Below, piece after piece: positions 54,863 through 63,346 of a stretch of DNA of 64,000 nt (the stretch's first letter is position 1; every line of letters starts with the position of its first letter). The DNA lies in NCBI RefSeq assembly GCF_000153325.1, contig NZ_CH724141.1, positions 1,660,610 to 1,724,609 on the forward strand, given 5' to 3'. A program made the position numbers and the translations under genes. The stretch is from Photobacterium sp. SKA34 (lineage in GTDB: Bacteria; Pseudomonadota; Gammaproteobacteria; Enterobacterales; Vibrionaceae). The notes under the pieces were generated by a model. The model made no database searches. It was not told where the DNA came from and saw nothing but the letters and a program-made list of their open reading frames with translations.

Positions 54863-55200
54863 GAAAAATACGATTTAAGAATTGATACCATGAATATAAA
54901 TCTAAATTAGAGAAATAAATAAACCAAAACCAAATGCTTTTAAAATATATCAATCGTGCATGATGATAATAATCACAGAGTAAGCTAGCTCTGACATCTA
55001 TACTTAACCACCAAGAATAAAGTAGGGGACAAGCGTTAGTTTAATATGCTGATATGTAACCCCACAATAGTGACACTCAAGACCTTTAAACAAATCATCT
55101 ATTGAATATTTTTATCATCAAAATAAAAAACATTGATTTATTAAAGATTAACGGATAACACAATAAAACACCGTTCAAATAAAAGTGAAGTTAGCCGTTT
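54863..55200. other. divergent intergenic region
   Basis: 338 bases between two divergent small-lipoprotein genes. AT-rich, no reading frame or repeat recognised. Confidence 0.45.
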
Positions 55201-55527
55201 ATGAAAAAGTTTATCATTCCATCTTTATTCCTTGCTCTTACTGGTTGTGCTGCACAAACAGGCGTTGTTACACCTAAAGAGAATTCTTATACAGTAGAAG
55301 CAACAGGTAGCAGTGAGCAAGAGGCAAAACAAATTGCAAACGCGACTGCAAACAAAACATGTAAAGATTTAGGTAAATCGTTCTATGTGATTTCTGAAAA
55401 CAGCAATTTCGATCATGCCATAGATGCGAAAACAACTGAGCTTGCAAATACGGCGAGTAAGTTTTTCTTAGGTGATGATGTACTAAATTCAGAACATAAA
55501 GTTATGATGGAATTTAACTGTAAATAA
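55201..55527 (+). CDS. small lipoprotein, unknown
   Basis: 108 residues. Signal peptide with lipobox LTGC (Cys16). The mature part has YTVEATGSSEQEAKQIANATANKTC, a pattern of strand followed by an alanine-rich helix ending in cysteine, and another cysteine at the C-terminus (FNCK), likely a disulfide pair. Similar short lipoproteins are common in Vibrionaceae and undefined. A terminator follows. Confidence 0.68.
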   Translation: MKKFIIPSLFLALTGCAAQTGVVTPKENSYTVEATGSSEQEAKQIANATANKTCKDLGKSFYVISENSNFDHAIDAKTTELANTASKFFLGDDVLNSEHKVMMEFNCK

Positions 55528-55553
55528 CTCACTTTTACATCATACTTGATTTT

Positions 55554-55590
55554 AAAAGGGCATATACCTCTACGTATATGTCCTTTTTTA
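55554..55590 (+). terminator. terminator after the small lipoprotein
   Basis: 14-bp stem AAAAGGGCATATAC/GTATATGTCCTTTT with one G-T pair, then Ts. Confidence 0.85.
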
Positions 55591-55798
55591 TGTTTAAACA
55601 ATAGTACGATTAGCGTTATAAATGTTGTTTATCAATTTCTTCTATTAAACCTTATAAAAGATATTGATATATACCCCTATTTTTAGTTGGTTTATGTCAC
55701 ACATTGACTTAGTTATACTGCGCCAGTTTTAAAATCACTATTATAAATAGAATACATTAAGCACTGGATTTACGCTCCAGCTCGCAGAAGGAAAAAAC

Positions 55799-56782
55799 AT
55801 GTCTCAATACGTTGTATGTGCGCTGTATAAATTTGTCGCATTAGATAACTACCAAGAAATTCGTCAACCATTAACTGAATTACTCGAAGCCAATCACATT
55901 CGCGGCACATTGCTTCTTGCCAGTGAAGGGCTCAATGGCACCGTAGCCGGTAAACGAGCGTCTATTGATGCGTTATTAGCCTGGTTTAAACAAGATCCAC
56001 GTTTAGCCGATGTTGTTTACAAAGAATCGTTTAATACAGAGCAACCATTTAACCGCACCAAAGTAAAACTTAAGAAAGAAATCGTTACTATGGGTGTAGA
56101 GGGAATCGATCCTCGCCATGTCGTTGGAACCTACGTAAAGCCTAACGAATGGAACGCATTAATTTCAGATCCTGATGTAGTTCTGGTTGATACCCGTAAC
56201 GATTACGAAGTCGATATTGGTACATTCAAAAACGCCGTAAATCCAAATACAGAAACGTTCCGTGAATTCCCACAATACGTGAAAGACAACCTCGATCCTA
56301 ACAAACACAAAAAGGTTGCGATGTTCTGTACTGGCGGTATTCGTTGTGAAAAATCAACTGCATACATGAAAGAGCAAGGGTTTGAAGAAGTCTATCACCT
56401 TGAAGGCGGGATTCTTAAATACCTTGAAGAAGTACCACAAGAAGAAAGCATGTGGGAAGGCGACTGCTATGTGTTTGATGGGCGAGTTGCTGTTAACCAC
56501 CAACTAGAAAAAAGTGATTACGATGTGTGTAATGCCTGTCGATTACCAATCACACAAGAAGAGCAATTATCAGAGCATTTTGAAAAAGGCGTAAGTTGTC
56601 CAAAATGTATTGATAAACACAGCGATGAGCAAAAAAACCGTTTCCGAGAACGTGAAAAACAAGTGCAGTTAGCGAATGCGCGTGGCGAAACCCATGTCGG
56701 CGGTGATGCAGCTCAACTGATAGAACAACGTAAAAAAGCCAAATTGGCCCATAAAGAGCAGCAACGAGCGGCTAAAAAGTAA
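55799..56782 (+). CDS. trhO: tRNA uridine(34) hydroxylase, rhodanese-type
   Basis: 327 residues. An N-terminal acylphosphatase-like domain ([16 protein letters not shown] near 36-51) precedes a rhodanese domain with the catalytic cysteine in [12 protein letters not shown] (about 180). A cysteine-rich block follows (CNACRLP and CPKC), then a basic tail. TrhO (YceA) hydroxylates U34 of certain tRNAs on the way to 5-methoxyuridine. Length and all motifs match. AAGGA is seven bases before the ATG. Confidence 0.95.
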   Translation: MSQYVVCALYKFVALDNYQEIRQPLTELLEANHIRGTLLLASEGLNGTVAGKRASIDALLAWFKQDPRLADVVYKESFNTEQPFNRTKVKLKKEIVTMGVEGIDPRHVVGTYVKPNEWNALISDPDVVLVDTRNDYEVDIGTFKNAVNPNTETFREFPQYVKDNLDPNKHKKVAMFCTGGIRCEKSTAYMKEQGFEEVYHLEGGILKYLEEVPQEESMWEGDCYVFDGRVAVNHQLEKSDYDVCNACRLPITQEEQLSEHFEKGVSCPKCIDKHSDEQKNRFREREKQVQLANARGETHVGGDAAQLIEQRKKAKLAHKEQQRAAKK

Positions 56783-56818
56783 GATACAAACGATATCTGC
56801 TTTCAAATAATTAAACAC

Positions 56819-56851
56819 AAAAGGAATAGACAGCCGTTTATTCCTTTTTTA
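56819..56851 (+). terminator. trhO terminator
   Basis: 10-bp stem AAAAGGAATA/TATTCCTTTT with a 10-base loop and T-run, about 36 bases after the gene. Confidence 0.85.
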
Positions 56852-57118
56852 CGAAATAAGCTTATACGTTGATATTACACCTAATATTACATATATACAG
56901 TCAATCTATAGCTAGCTAAATAACCCTCACACAACCATAAATAATACACTGTTCAGTTGTCATTCATGATCTATTCATATACTTGCCGACCTAAACAAAT
57001 AACGTCAGTCACATAGTAGATCAACCGTCTGCTTTTACTTATTCATATAATTATAAAAAACACATAAATATCAATAGATAAGCTTATAGCATAAGTCTGT
57101 TTACTGATAGGAGTTAAC
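56852..57118. other. promoter region of the outer-membrane protein gene
   Basis: About 267 AT-rich bases; no gene. Presumably contains the porin-like gene promoter; no operator recognised. Confidence 0.45.
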
Positions 57119-57658
57119 ATGCGATTAAAAACAGCTTTCACTTTATTATCACTTACTTTGCTATCTCAAGCAGCAGTAGCGAACGAGAATATCATTGGCG
57201 GATCTATTGGCTATGGAACCCAAAATTTTAATTTAAAATACGATGCCAATGATGGCGATACCGTCGCATTTGATATTTATTATCGTCATATGCTTAGCGA
57301 TTACATGGGTATAGAAGCCGGTTACACCCGAAGCTATGATGGTATTTTTAGCGACTTTACAAGCTTGCTGTCATCGGCTGATGTATCGTCATACGGTGGA
57401 CCACGTTTATCACTGTACGGGCAATATCCATTAAGTCACGGTAATGCACTTTACGCAAAAGTTGGTGTTGCTTATCACGATGTTGATTACAAAATGAAGA
57501 ACGTAAAACATAATGAGAGTAAGGTTGGTGCCGATCTGCAAGTGGGTTGGGAAAAGCGTTTCCACAACGGAATGGGTATCAACGTAGGTTACCAGTTTGC
57601 TGACAGCTCCATTTTAACTATGAACAATTTCTATGTCGGCACAAGCTACCGTTTTTAA
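57119..57658 (+). CDS. outer-membrane beta-barrel protein
   Basis: 179 residues. Signal peptide 1-21 (cleavage near AVA-NE) followed by alternating amphipathic strands (GGSIGYGTQNFNLKY, FDIYYRHMLSDYMGIEAGY, RLSLYGQYPL, ALYAKVGVAYHDVDY, VGADLQVGWEKRF, GINVGYQF) and a C-terminal phenylalanine in VGTSYRF, the recognition signal for the BAM complex. Eight strands fit an Ail/OmpX/OmpA-barrel size. TAGGAG precedes the ATG closely. Role unknown. Confidence 0.82.
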   Translation: MRLKTAFTLLSLTLLSQAAVANENIIGGSIGYGTQNFNLKYDANDGDTVAFDIYYRHMLSDYMGIEAGYTRSYDGIFSDFTSLLSSADVSSYGGPRLSLYGQYPLSHGNALYAKVGVAYHDVDYKMKNVKHNESKVGADLQVGWEKRFHNGMGINVGYQFADSSILTMNNFYVGTSYRF

Positions 57659-57681
57659 TAACCACACTTAGCTTAACTTAT

Positions 57682-57780
57682 TATCCGCTATAGGGGATAT
57701 TACTATAATATCCCCTATAGCGGGTAAATTGAAAATATCCGCTATAAAGGATATACTTTAAATATCCTTTATAGCGGATA
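57682..57780 (+). promoter_or_regulatory. four HipB-type operators at 27-bp spacing
   Basis: Four 18-base sites of the form TATCC-N8-GGATA, the E. coli HipB operator pattern, start at 57682, 57709 (one mismatch, GGGTA), 57736 and 57763: exactly 27 bases apart each time. Sites 1/2 and 3/4 are also inverted copies of each other, so the region could fold into two long hairpins. The hipBA promoter lies within the third site. Confidence 0.92.
57729..57757 (+). promoter_or_regulatory. hipBA promoter
   Basis: -35 TTGAAA (57729-57734), 17-base spacer, -10 TATACT (57752-57757). Operator 3 fills the spacer, operator 4 covers the expected start near 57764, so HipB binding should shut the promoter. Confidence 0.8.
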
Positions 57781-57796
57781 ATTTAAAGTGGGGACC

Positions 57797-58057
57797 ATGC
57801 AAATCACATCAGCTAAAATGCTCGCCAATGCCGTGCGAGACCAACGTAAAGCGCAAAGCAGAACCCAAAGTGATACAGCTAAACTGGTGGGTATTAAACA
57901 AACCACCGTATCAGCGTTTGAAAATAACCCAGAAAGTACCAAGCTAGAAACGCTTTTTAAATTACTCGCTGCGTTAGATCTAGAGTTGCATGTTCAACCG
58001 CGTAACACAAACACCGAACCACACACCACACAACAGAAATGGAATGAGGAGTGGTAA
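57797..58057 (+). CDS. hipB: HipB antitoxin, HTH DNA-binding protein
   Basis: 86 residues from ATG 57797 (an in-frame GTG three codons upstream is possible). A Cro/C1-type HTH spans about 20-65: RTQSDTAKLVGIKQTTVSAFENNPESTKL, close to E. coli HipB. It ends in WNEEW, matching the tryptophan-terminated HipB tail. It neutralises HipA and represses the operon by binding the TATCC-N8-GGATA sites upstream. hipA follows two bases later. Confidence 0.93.
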   Translation: MQITSAKMLANAVRDQRKAQSRTQSDTAKLVGIKQTTVSAFENNPESTKLETLFKLLAALDLELHVQPRNTNTEPHTTQQKWNEEW

Positions 58058-58059
58058 AC

Positions 58060-59358
58060 ATGGATGTGTTAACGGTTGCAATGAATGGGATTCTAGTCGG
58101 CAGCTTAACCAAAGCAAGCTCTGGTGCGATATCATTTCAATATGATCCAACATGGTTATCACGAGCAGGAGCCCGTGCGATCTCACTTTCTATGCCGTTA
58201 CGCCACGATGCTTATCATGGTGATATTCCTTACAACTTCTTCGATAACTTATTGCCTGATAACGAGGAAATTCGCAGCCGTATTCAATCACGCTTTAAAT
58301 CAGCGACCAAACGCCCCTTTGATCTACTAAGCAAAATAGGTGGCGATTGTGTTGGTGCTATTCAGCTTTATTCACCACAAAATATCCTACAAGATGTAAG
58401 GCAAATACAGGCTGAGCCATTAACCGAATCTCGTATGGCACAGGTGTTACGAGGTTACCAAAGTGATGCGCCACTAGGTATGCTAGATGATATGGACGAT
58501 TTTCGTATTTCTATTGCAGGCGCACAGGAAAAAACGGGCTTGTTATGGTATCAAAACCAGTGGCATTTACCGTTAGGTTCGACCCCAACCAGCCATATTC
58601 TGAAATTGCCAATAGGGATCTTACAGCACAAAAACATAGACTTAAGCGATAGCTGTGAGAACGAATGGTTATGCTTAAAAATCGCGGCAGCATTTGGCTT
58701 TGAAGTGAACGATGCCAACATCATCTATGTTGAAGAAGTAAAAGCATTAGCATTAACCCGCTTTGATCGTCGATGGTCACAAGACGGCAGTTGGCTAATG
58801 CGTTTACCACAAGAAGACATGTGCCAAGCATTAGGTGTTGCACCCGCATTAAAATATGAATCAGACGGTGGGCCAAACATTGCCAGTATCATGCAATTTC
58901 TATTAGGTTCACGAACATCAACCCAAGATCGAGAAGTGTTTTTTAAAGCACAGATCTTGTTTTGGTTGTTAGCAGCCATTGATGGACACGGTAAAAACTT
59001 CAGCTTATTTCTAGAACCTGAAAGCCGTTACAGCATGACGCCACTATACGACATTATTTCAGCTTATCCTTTAATGGATTCAAACAGCATACCGAAACAG
59101 AAAGCCAAAATGGCGATGGCATTAACAGGCACCAAGAAATATTATAAATGGCAAACCATTCAGCCTCGCCATTTTTTAAGTACAGCGAAAGCGGTCGGGT
59201 TTTCGACCCAACGTGCCAATGAATTAATGACTGAAATGAAAAACCAAGCGCCAAGTGCGATAGAAAAAGTCCGACAGCAATTGTCCAACGATTTTCCTAC
59301 TGATATTAGTGAGTCGATATTTAATGGGGTATTAAAGCAAGCAGGGCGATTAGCATAA
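58060..59358 (+). CDS. hipA: HipA serine/threonine kinase toxin
   Basis: 432 residues from ATG 58060, with GAGGAG eight bases upstream, overlapping the end of hipB. Typical HipA: N-subdomain with NFFDNLLPD (about 66-74), the ATP-binding loop FRISIAGAQEKTGLL (about 150), catalytic Asp in DGHGKNFSLFL (about 309) and metal-binding YDIISAYP. It phosphorylates a charged-tRNA synthetase (GltX in E. coli), stalling translation and promoting persistence. All catalytic residues are kept, so it is likely active. Gene pair and operators match the classical hipBA system. Confidence 0.94.
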   Translation: MDVLTVAMNGILVGSLTKASSGAISFQYDPTWLSRAGARAISLSMPLRHDAYHGDIPYNFFDNLLPDNEEIRSRIQSRFKSATKRPFDLLSKIGGDCVGAIQLYSPQNILQDVRQIQAEPLTESRMAQVLRGYQSDAPLGMLDDMDDFRISIAGAQEKTGLLWYQNQWHLPLGSTPTSHILKLPIGILQHKNIDLSDSCENEWLCLKIAAAFGFEVNDANIIYVEEVKALALTRFDRRWSQDGSWLMRLPQEDMCQALGVAPALKYESDGGPNIASIMQFLLGSRTSTQDREVFFKAQILFWLLAAIDGHGKNFSLFLEPESRYSMTPLYDIISAYPLMDSNSIPKQKAKMAMALTGTKKYYKWQTIQPRHFLSTAKAVGFSTQRANELMTEMKNQAPSAIEKVRQQLSNDFPTDISESIFNGVLKQAGRLA

Positions 59359-59379
59359 AACCAAGTTATACGTATAAAG

Positions 59380-59409
59380 AAGGCATGAGCAAACAGCCCA
59401 TGCCTTAAA
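59380..59409. terminator. hairpin between hipA and the convergent operon
   Basis: 8-bp stem AAGGCATG/CATGCCTT with a 12-base loop; no T-run, so only a possible terminator. Confidence 0.5.
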
Positions 59410-59466
59410 TACGCTTGCTTTAAATACTCTGGCCTTAATACTTGTGCCTTCAGAATCAGGGCTTAA

Positions 59467-60558
59467 TTAGCCAAGAGTAGGATAGTCGGTATAACCGTGG
59501 CCATTACCGCCAAATAGCGTTGCGCCATCCAGTTCTGCTAATGGTTGTTGATGCTGTAAGCGTGAGACAAAATCAGGATTAGCCACAAACGGACGACCAA
59601 ACGCCACCAAATCCGCATAGCCTTTATTAAGCACTTCATCTGCACGCGCTTGCGTATAACTACCTGCAACAATGATGGTATTAGTGAAATACTCACGCAG
59701 ATCAATTCTAAACAGCTCGGGGATCACTGGCGCATCATCCCAATCCGCTTCTGATAAATGCAGATAACCAATGTCACGGGCTTGGAGTTGTTTTGCTGCC
59801 TCTAAAATAGTCGGCACAATATCAGGGCAATTCATATCTTTGAAAGTGATGAAGGGCGCAAGTCGAACACCCACTTTGTTAGCACCAATGATATTACTAA
59901 CAGCATCAACAACTTCTAGTAAGAAGCGAATACGATTCTCTCTAGTGACACCGTAACTATCTGTGCGATGATTAGAGTTAGTACGCAAGAACTGATCGAT
60001 AAGGTAGCCATTACCACCGTGAATTTCGACACCATCAAAACCTGCATCAATAGCGCGTTTTGCAGCATAAGCAAAATCTGCGATAACCCGATCAATATCT
60101 GCTTGTGTCATAGCTCTTGGTTCAACACAATCGACCATGTTGCCATTGCCTTGTTCATCCGCAATCCACACCTTGGTTTCAACAGGTCTAAGTGCTGATG
60201 GCGCAATCGGCTTCTCACCATTTTGGAATACAGGGTGAGATACACGACCTACATGCCATAGCTGACAAAACATCGCCGCGCCGTTCTTATGTACCGCTTG
60301 CGTTACTGAATTCCAACCCGCTACTTGCTCATCGGTATAAACACCAGGCGTAAACGAATAGCCTTGCGAATCATCAGAAATCTGCGTCGCTTCAGAGATA
60401 ATTAATCCTGCGCTGGCACGTTGCTGGTAATAACTCGCCATCATCGCATTTGGAATATTGCCCGGTTGGCTACTACGCGCACGTGTCATCGGTGCCATTA
60501 CAATACGGTTTTGTAAATTCAATTCGTTAAGCTGTGTTGATTCAAAAAGCTTGCTCAT
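59467..60558 (-). CDS. old-yellow-enzyme family alkene reductase (NemA-like)
   Basis: 363 residues from ATG 60558; the earlier in-frame ATG lies inside the ribosome-site region of grxB's end. FMN-barrel marks are NRIVMAPMTRARS, the LWHVGR loop, the active-site EIHGGNGYLIDQF and the phosphate-binding FGRPFVANPD. It reduces electrophilic alkenes, quinones or nitro compounds with NAD(P)H. It follows grxB by ten bases in one operon, which points to detoxification of electrophiles together with glutathione chemistry. Confidence 0.9.
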   Translation of the reverse strand: MSKLFESTQLNELNLQNRIVMAPMTRARSSQPGNIPNAMMASYYQQRASAGLIISEATQISDDSQGYSFTPGVYTDEQVAGWNSVTQAVHKNGAAMFCQLWHVGRVSHPVFQNGEKPIAPSALRPVETKVWIADEQGNGNMVDCVEPRAMTQADIDRVIADFAYAAKRAIDAGFDGVEIHGGNGYLIDQFLRTNSNHRTDSYGVTRENRIRFLLEVVDAVSNIIGANKVGVRLAPFITFKDMNCPDIVPTILEAAKQLQARDIGYLHLSEADWDDAPVIPELFRIDLREYFTNTIIVAGSYTQARADEVLNKGYADLVAFGRPFVANPDFVSRLQHQQPLAELDGATLFGGNGHGYTDYPTLG

Positions 60559-60568
60559 TCTCGGCACC

Positions 60569-61201
60569 TTATTTAAGTAGTGAAACATGGGTTTTAACGC
60601 TGACCGATTCCATCCAATCTTTTACTGTGTTATCCCACTTGATCTCAGGCGCACTAAAGAACCCACGTAAAATAGAGAACATAATCGCACCATCAATCAA
60701 ACGAACAGGTTGGTTAGTCTCTAAATGCAAGATCGTTTTTGCTTGCTCAATAAGAGACTCAACGTCATTAGCGATGTTCGGGGTATCTTGCAGAAGCGCA
60801 TCAAAATTTAGTTCGTCTGATTCTTTCTTTACTCGCCAAGCTTTTCGGGCTGAATCAGTTTCAAATTCAGGTAACGCCATGTTTGACCAACGTGGATAGC
60901 CGATTTTTTGTAATGGAAGAAACGCGTTTTTTTGCCACTCAAACACATCAGAAGAAATCTCAATTGTCTCGTTAGATTTCGCCAAACTTATAAAATACTG
61001 AATAATATCTAAGCTCTCTGCTAAGGCTTCTTCACCATCATCTTTAATCAAAAGGGGCACTTGCTTAGCACCAATGAGCTCATTTGTGGTTTTGTCATCA
61101 TCATAAGCAATACAAGTTACCGTCAGTGGGATATTCAACATTCCAGCCACATAACGGACGCGAGCACTAAAAGGGCAATGTTCATAAATATAAAGCTTCA
61201 T
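60569..61201 (-). CDS. grxB: glutaredoxin 2-like protein, monothiol CPFS form
   Basis: 210 residues, the GrxB length. The N-terminal thioredoxin domain starts MKLYIYEHCPFSARVR; the E. coli active site CPYC is here CPFS, so only one cysteine remains. KQVPLLIKDDGEEALAESLDI carries the glutathione-binding cis-proline and the E-S pair; the C-terminal all-helical GST-like domain follows (about 85-205). It probably works in glutathione-dependent deglutathionylation or as a GST. First gene of the operon with the alkene reductase, divergent from the LysR gene by about 125 bases. Confidence 0.85.
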   Translation of the reverse strand: MKLYIYEHCPFSARVRYVAGMLNIPLTVTCIAYDDDKTTNELIGAKQVPLLIKDDGEEALAESLDIIQYFISLAKSNETIEISSDVFEWQKNAFLPLQKIGYPRWSNMALPEFETDSARKAWRVKKESDELNFDALLQDTPNIANDVESLIEQAKTILHLETNQPVRLIDGAIMFSILRGFFSAPEIKWDNTVKDWMESVSVKTHVSLLK

Positions 61202-61327
61202 CGTTATTTCCTATCTAGCTACTTTTGTTTTGATGGCGTCAGTATATTCATTGGATAGAATTTGATAATTGGGGTAAATTTGAAAAGATTATTCGGCTGA
61301 GATGAACAATAAACAAAAGGAAAGGGC

Positions 61328-62242
61328 ATGGATAAGTTTTCTGATATGACGTTATTTATCAGTATCGTTAAAAATCAAGGTATGGCCGCAGCAGGCAGAG
61401 AGTTGGGGTTATCTCCCGCAACGGTAACAGCTAGGCTACAAGCATTAGAAGATCGCTACGGTGTCAAGCTGCTTAACCGCAGTACTAGGCATATCTCTTT
61501 AACCGAATCTGGTGCGCTGTACCATCAAGCCTGTTTAGAGATCATCCATAGCGTAAAAGAGACAGAAAACTTACTTCAAACCGGTAGCCAAGAAGTACGA
61601 GGGACGTTAAAGATCTCGGCGCCACGAGACATAGGTAAACAATACATCTCACCCATCATCTCGGCATTTTGCGAACGATACCCAGACGTAGTGCCATACT
61701 TGTATTTAGACGATAAGCTCACCAACTTGGCAGAATCGGGGATTGATATTGTGATCCGTTACGGAGAACTGGCAGACAGTAATCTTATCTCTCGTAAACT
61801 GGCACCCAGCAGACGGGTTTTATGTGCAACGCCTGAATACTTAGCAAACAAAGGCACGCCCGTTACACCGCAAGATCTTGCCGATCACCATTGTTTAGCC
61901 ATGATCCGCAGTAATGAAGAACTGAAAACATGGCACTTTACAGACGACAACCAACAAACAGTGATAACCCTAGTACCCAAACGCTTTTCAGATGATGGCG
62001 AAGTGATCCGCCAATGGGCATTAGATGGAGCAGGCATTGCGTTAAAATCGATATTAGATATTCAGCACGACATACAAGAGCAACGATTGGTGACAGTACT
62101 TGATGGTTACATGAAGAACTTCAACGCATCGACATCTTCAGCCAGTGCCGACTTAAACGTGATTTACCAAAGCCGCCAGTATCAACCTAAACGGCTTCGA
62201 TTGTTTATTGAGTTCTTGTTAGAGCGATTTGGTGAAAGGTAA
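61328..62242 (+). CDS. LysR-family regulator (divergent to grxB operon)
   Basis: 304 residues. Winged HTH at about 1-60 (GMAAAGRELGLSPATVTARLQALEDRYG), LysR sensor domain to about 300. The A-A-G-R-E-L-G and L-N-R-S-T-R-H patterns place it near the CrgA/DsdC-like subgroup common beside oxidoreductases. Position and spacing make it the likely controller of the divergent grxB/alkene-reductase operon, perhaps responding to an electrophile or quinone. Confidence 0.88.
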   Translation: MDKFSDMTLFISIVKNQGMAAAGRELGLSPATVTARLQALEDRYGVKLLNRSTRHISLTESGALYHQACLEIIHSVKETENLLQTGSQEVRGTLKISAPRDIGKQYISPIISAFCERYPDVVPYLYLDDKLTNLAESGIDIVIRYGELADSNLISRKLAPSRRVLCATPEYLANKGTPVTPQDLADHHCLAMIRSNEELKTWHFTDDNQQTVITLVPKRFSDDGEVIRQWALDGAGIALKSILDIQHDIQEQRLVTVLDGYMKNFNASTSSASADLNVIYQSRQYQPKRLRLFIEFLLERFGER

Positions 62243-62266
62243 GGCCAGAGATTATTTTGAAGATGT

Positions 62267-62563
62267 TTACGCCTTACTCTGCTCATCCACCAATTCAACT
62301 TGATTTGGAACCAGCCAAAGGATTGAGAAAAACACAATAAACACCACTAAAGTTGTTAAAAACAAATTTTGGATATGGCTATTAATCAATGAGTATAAAA
62401 ATGAAGAAAAGAATGCCAGTGTTAATCCAGTAATTTTTCTACGACGGTTTGATACCATAAGTGCCGAACATTTCACACAGCGATATTGAGTTGTGTATTT
62501 GCTAAATAACAAATAGCTAAGGGAAATAGGAGAGTGACAGTTAGGGCATTGATGCTTAGCCAT
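62267..62563 (-). CDS. zinc-ribbon membrane protein, unknown
   Basis: 98 residues from ATG 62563, six bases after AGGA (an in-frame upstream start lacks a site). An N-terminal zinc ribbon with two CxxC pairs (CPNC and CVKC, 23 residues apart) is followed by two membrane helices (about 49-66 and 70-88). Common architecture for small inner-membrane proteins of unknown role. Monocistronic, convergent with the LysR gene. Confidence 0.68.
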   Translation of the reverse strand: MAKHQCPNCHSPISLSYLLFSKYTTQYRCVKCSALMVSNRRRKITGLTLAFFSSFLYSLINSHIQNLFLTTLVVFIVFFSILWLVPNQVELVDEQSKA

Positions 62564-62701
62564 AAAGATTCCTAAGTGTTGTCTTTGTGTGTAATCCAAC
62601 TTGAACTTTACCAACTTAGTTCATCCATTTACAAACATCTGCATCAAGTAAGATTAACGTTTGGCGACCATCTCACATAATGATGAATCGCCATGTATCG
62701 A

Positions 62702-62842
62702 TTAAAACGTGTTTTCACTGTTGTATTTGCTGGTGATTTTGAAATCTTTAATGTCCAAGTTTTCTAAGAACTCAAAACCGTGATGCTCATGGTAATACCA
62801 AGCAGCAAAGCCAATGATCGCGAGTACAATTAATTTTTTCAT
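62702..62842 (-). CDS. 46-residue single-pass membrane protein
   Basis: A short frame beginning at ATG 62842 with AAGGA five bases upstream and ending at TAA 62702. The product starts MKKLIVLAIIGFAAWYY, a typical short membrane anchor or uncleaved signal, then a His/Glu-rich HEHHG stretch and LENLDIKDFKI. Small proteins of this shape occur in Vibrionaceae; function unknown. The ribosome site and hydrophobic N-terminus make it credible, but it is below the length where coding can be judged by composition alone. Confidence 0.55.
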   Translation of the reverse strand: MKKLIVLAIIGFAAWYYHEHHGFEFLENLDIKDFKITSKYNSENTF

Positions 62843-63292
62843 ACAATCCTTTGTTTTGTTAACGGTTAAACCAACAACGGCAATCCATGTCGTTCATGCT
62901 AGCAAGGCAATATACAAAACAATAACGCAGTGATTGCAGTATCAAATGGCCAATCTGTGTATTAAACAAATGAATAACGCTGAAACAGATTCAAATATCA
63001 ATACAACTTGTGATGATCGTTATGGTTAAAACGATAAGTGTGATAATGATTTCGCATACAGCAACGTGATAAACTTTGGCGATTGAGATGGTTGAGATTC
63101 AAATCGTTAAAATTTAAACATCAGTAACAGCATGATTTAAGTTCGTCTAAGAACATCTGTGATTTGAATCTTTAAAGCGAAGATATGATGAGTGTTAGAC
63201 ACGCCATTTCAAATAGGTTCAGACTAAACATAGCCGTTATTAAGGCAAATACCATTACTTTGGGATTTACACCTTTTGTCAGCCCTACTTTA
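62843..63292. other. intergenic, flank of the insertion sequence
   Basis: 450 bases with no credible gene. Several short overlapping direct and inverted words (for example GATTCAAAT and GATTTGAAT, about 63096-63170) but no array. The outer end of the insertion sequence probably lies near its right edge. Confidence 0.4.
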
Positions 63293-63328
63293 AAATGTCA
63301 CATTCCTCCAACTTAGAAATGTCACATT
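63293..63328. repeat. 12-bp direct repeat at the IS left end
   Basis: AAATGTCACATT occurs at 63293-63304 and again at 63317-63328, 24 bases apart, just ahead of the transposase. Such subterminal repeats are usual transposase-binding sites; the IS terminal inverted repeat cannot be confirmed because the other end is outside the window. Confidence 0.6.
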
Positions 63329-63346
63329 AGGTGTATGATTCTTCCT

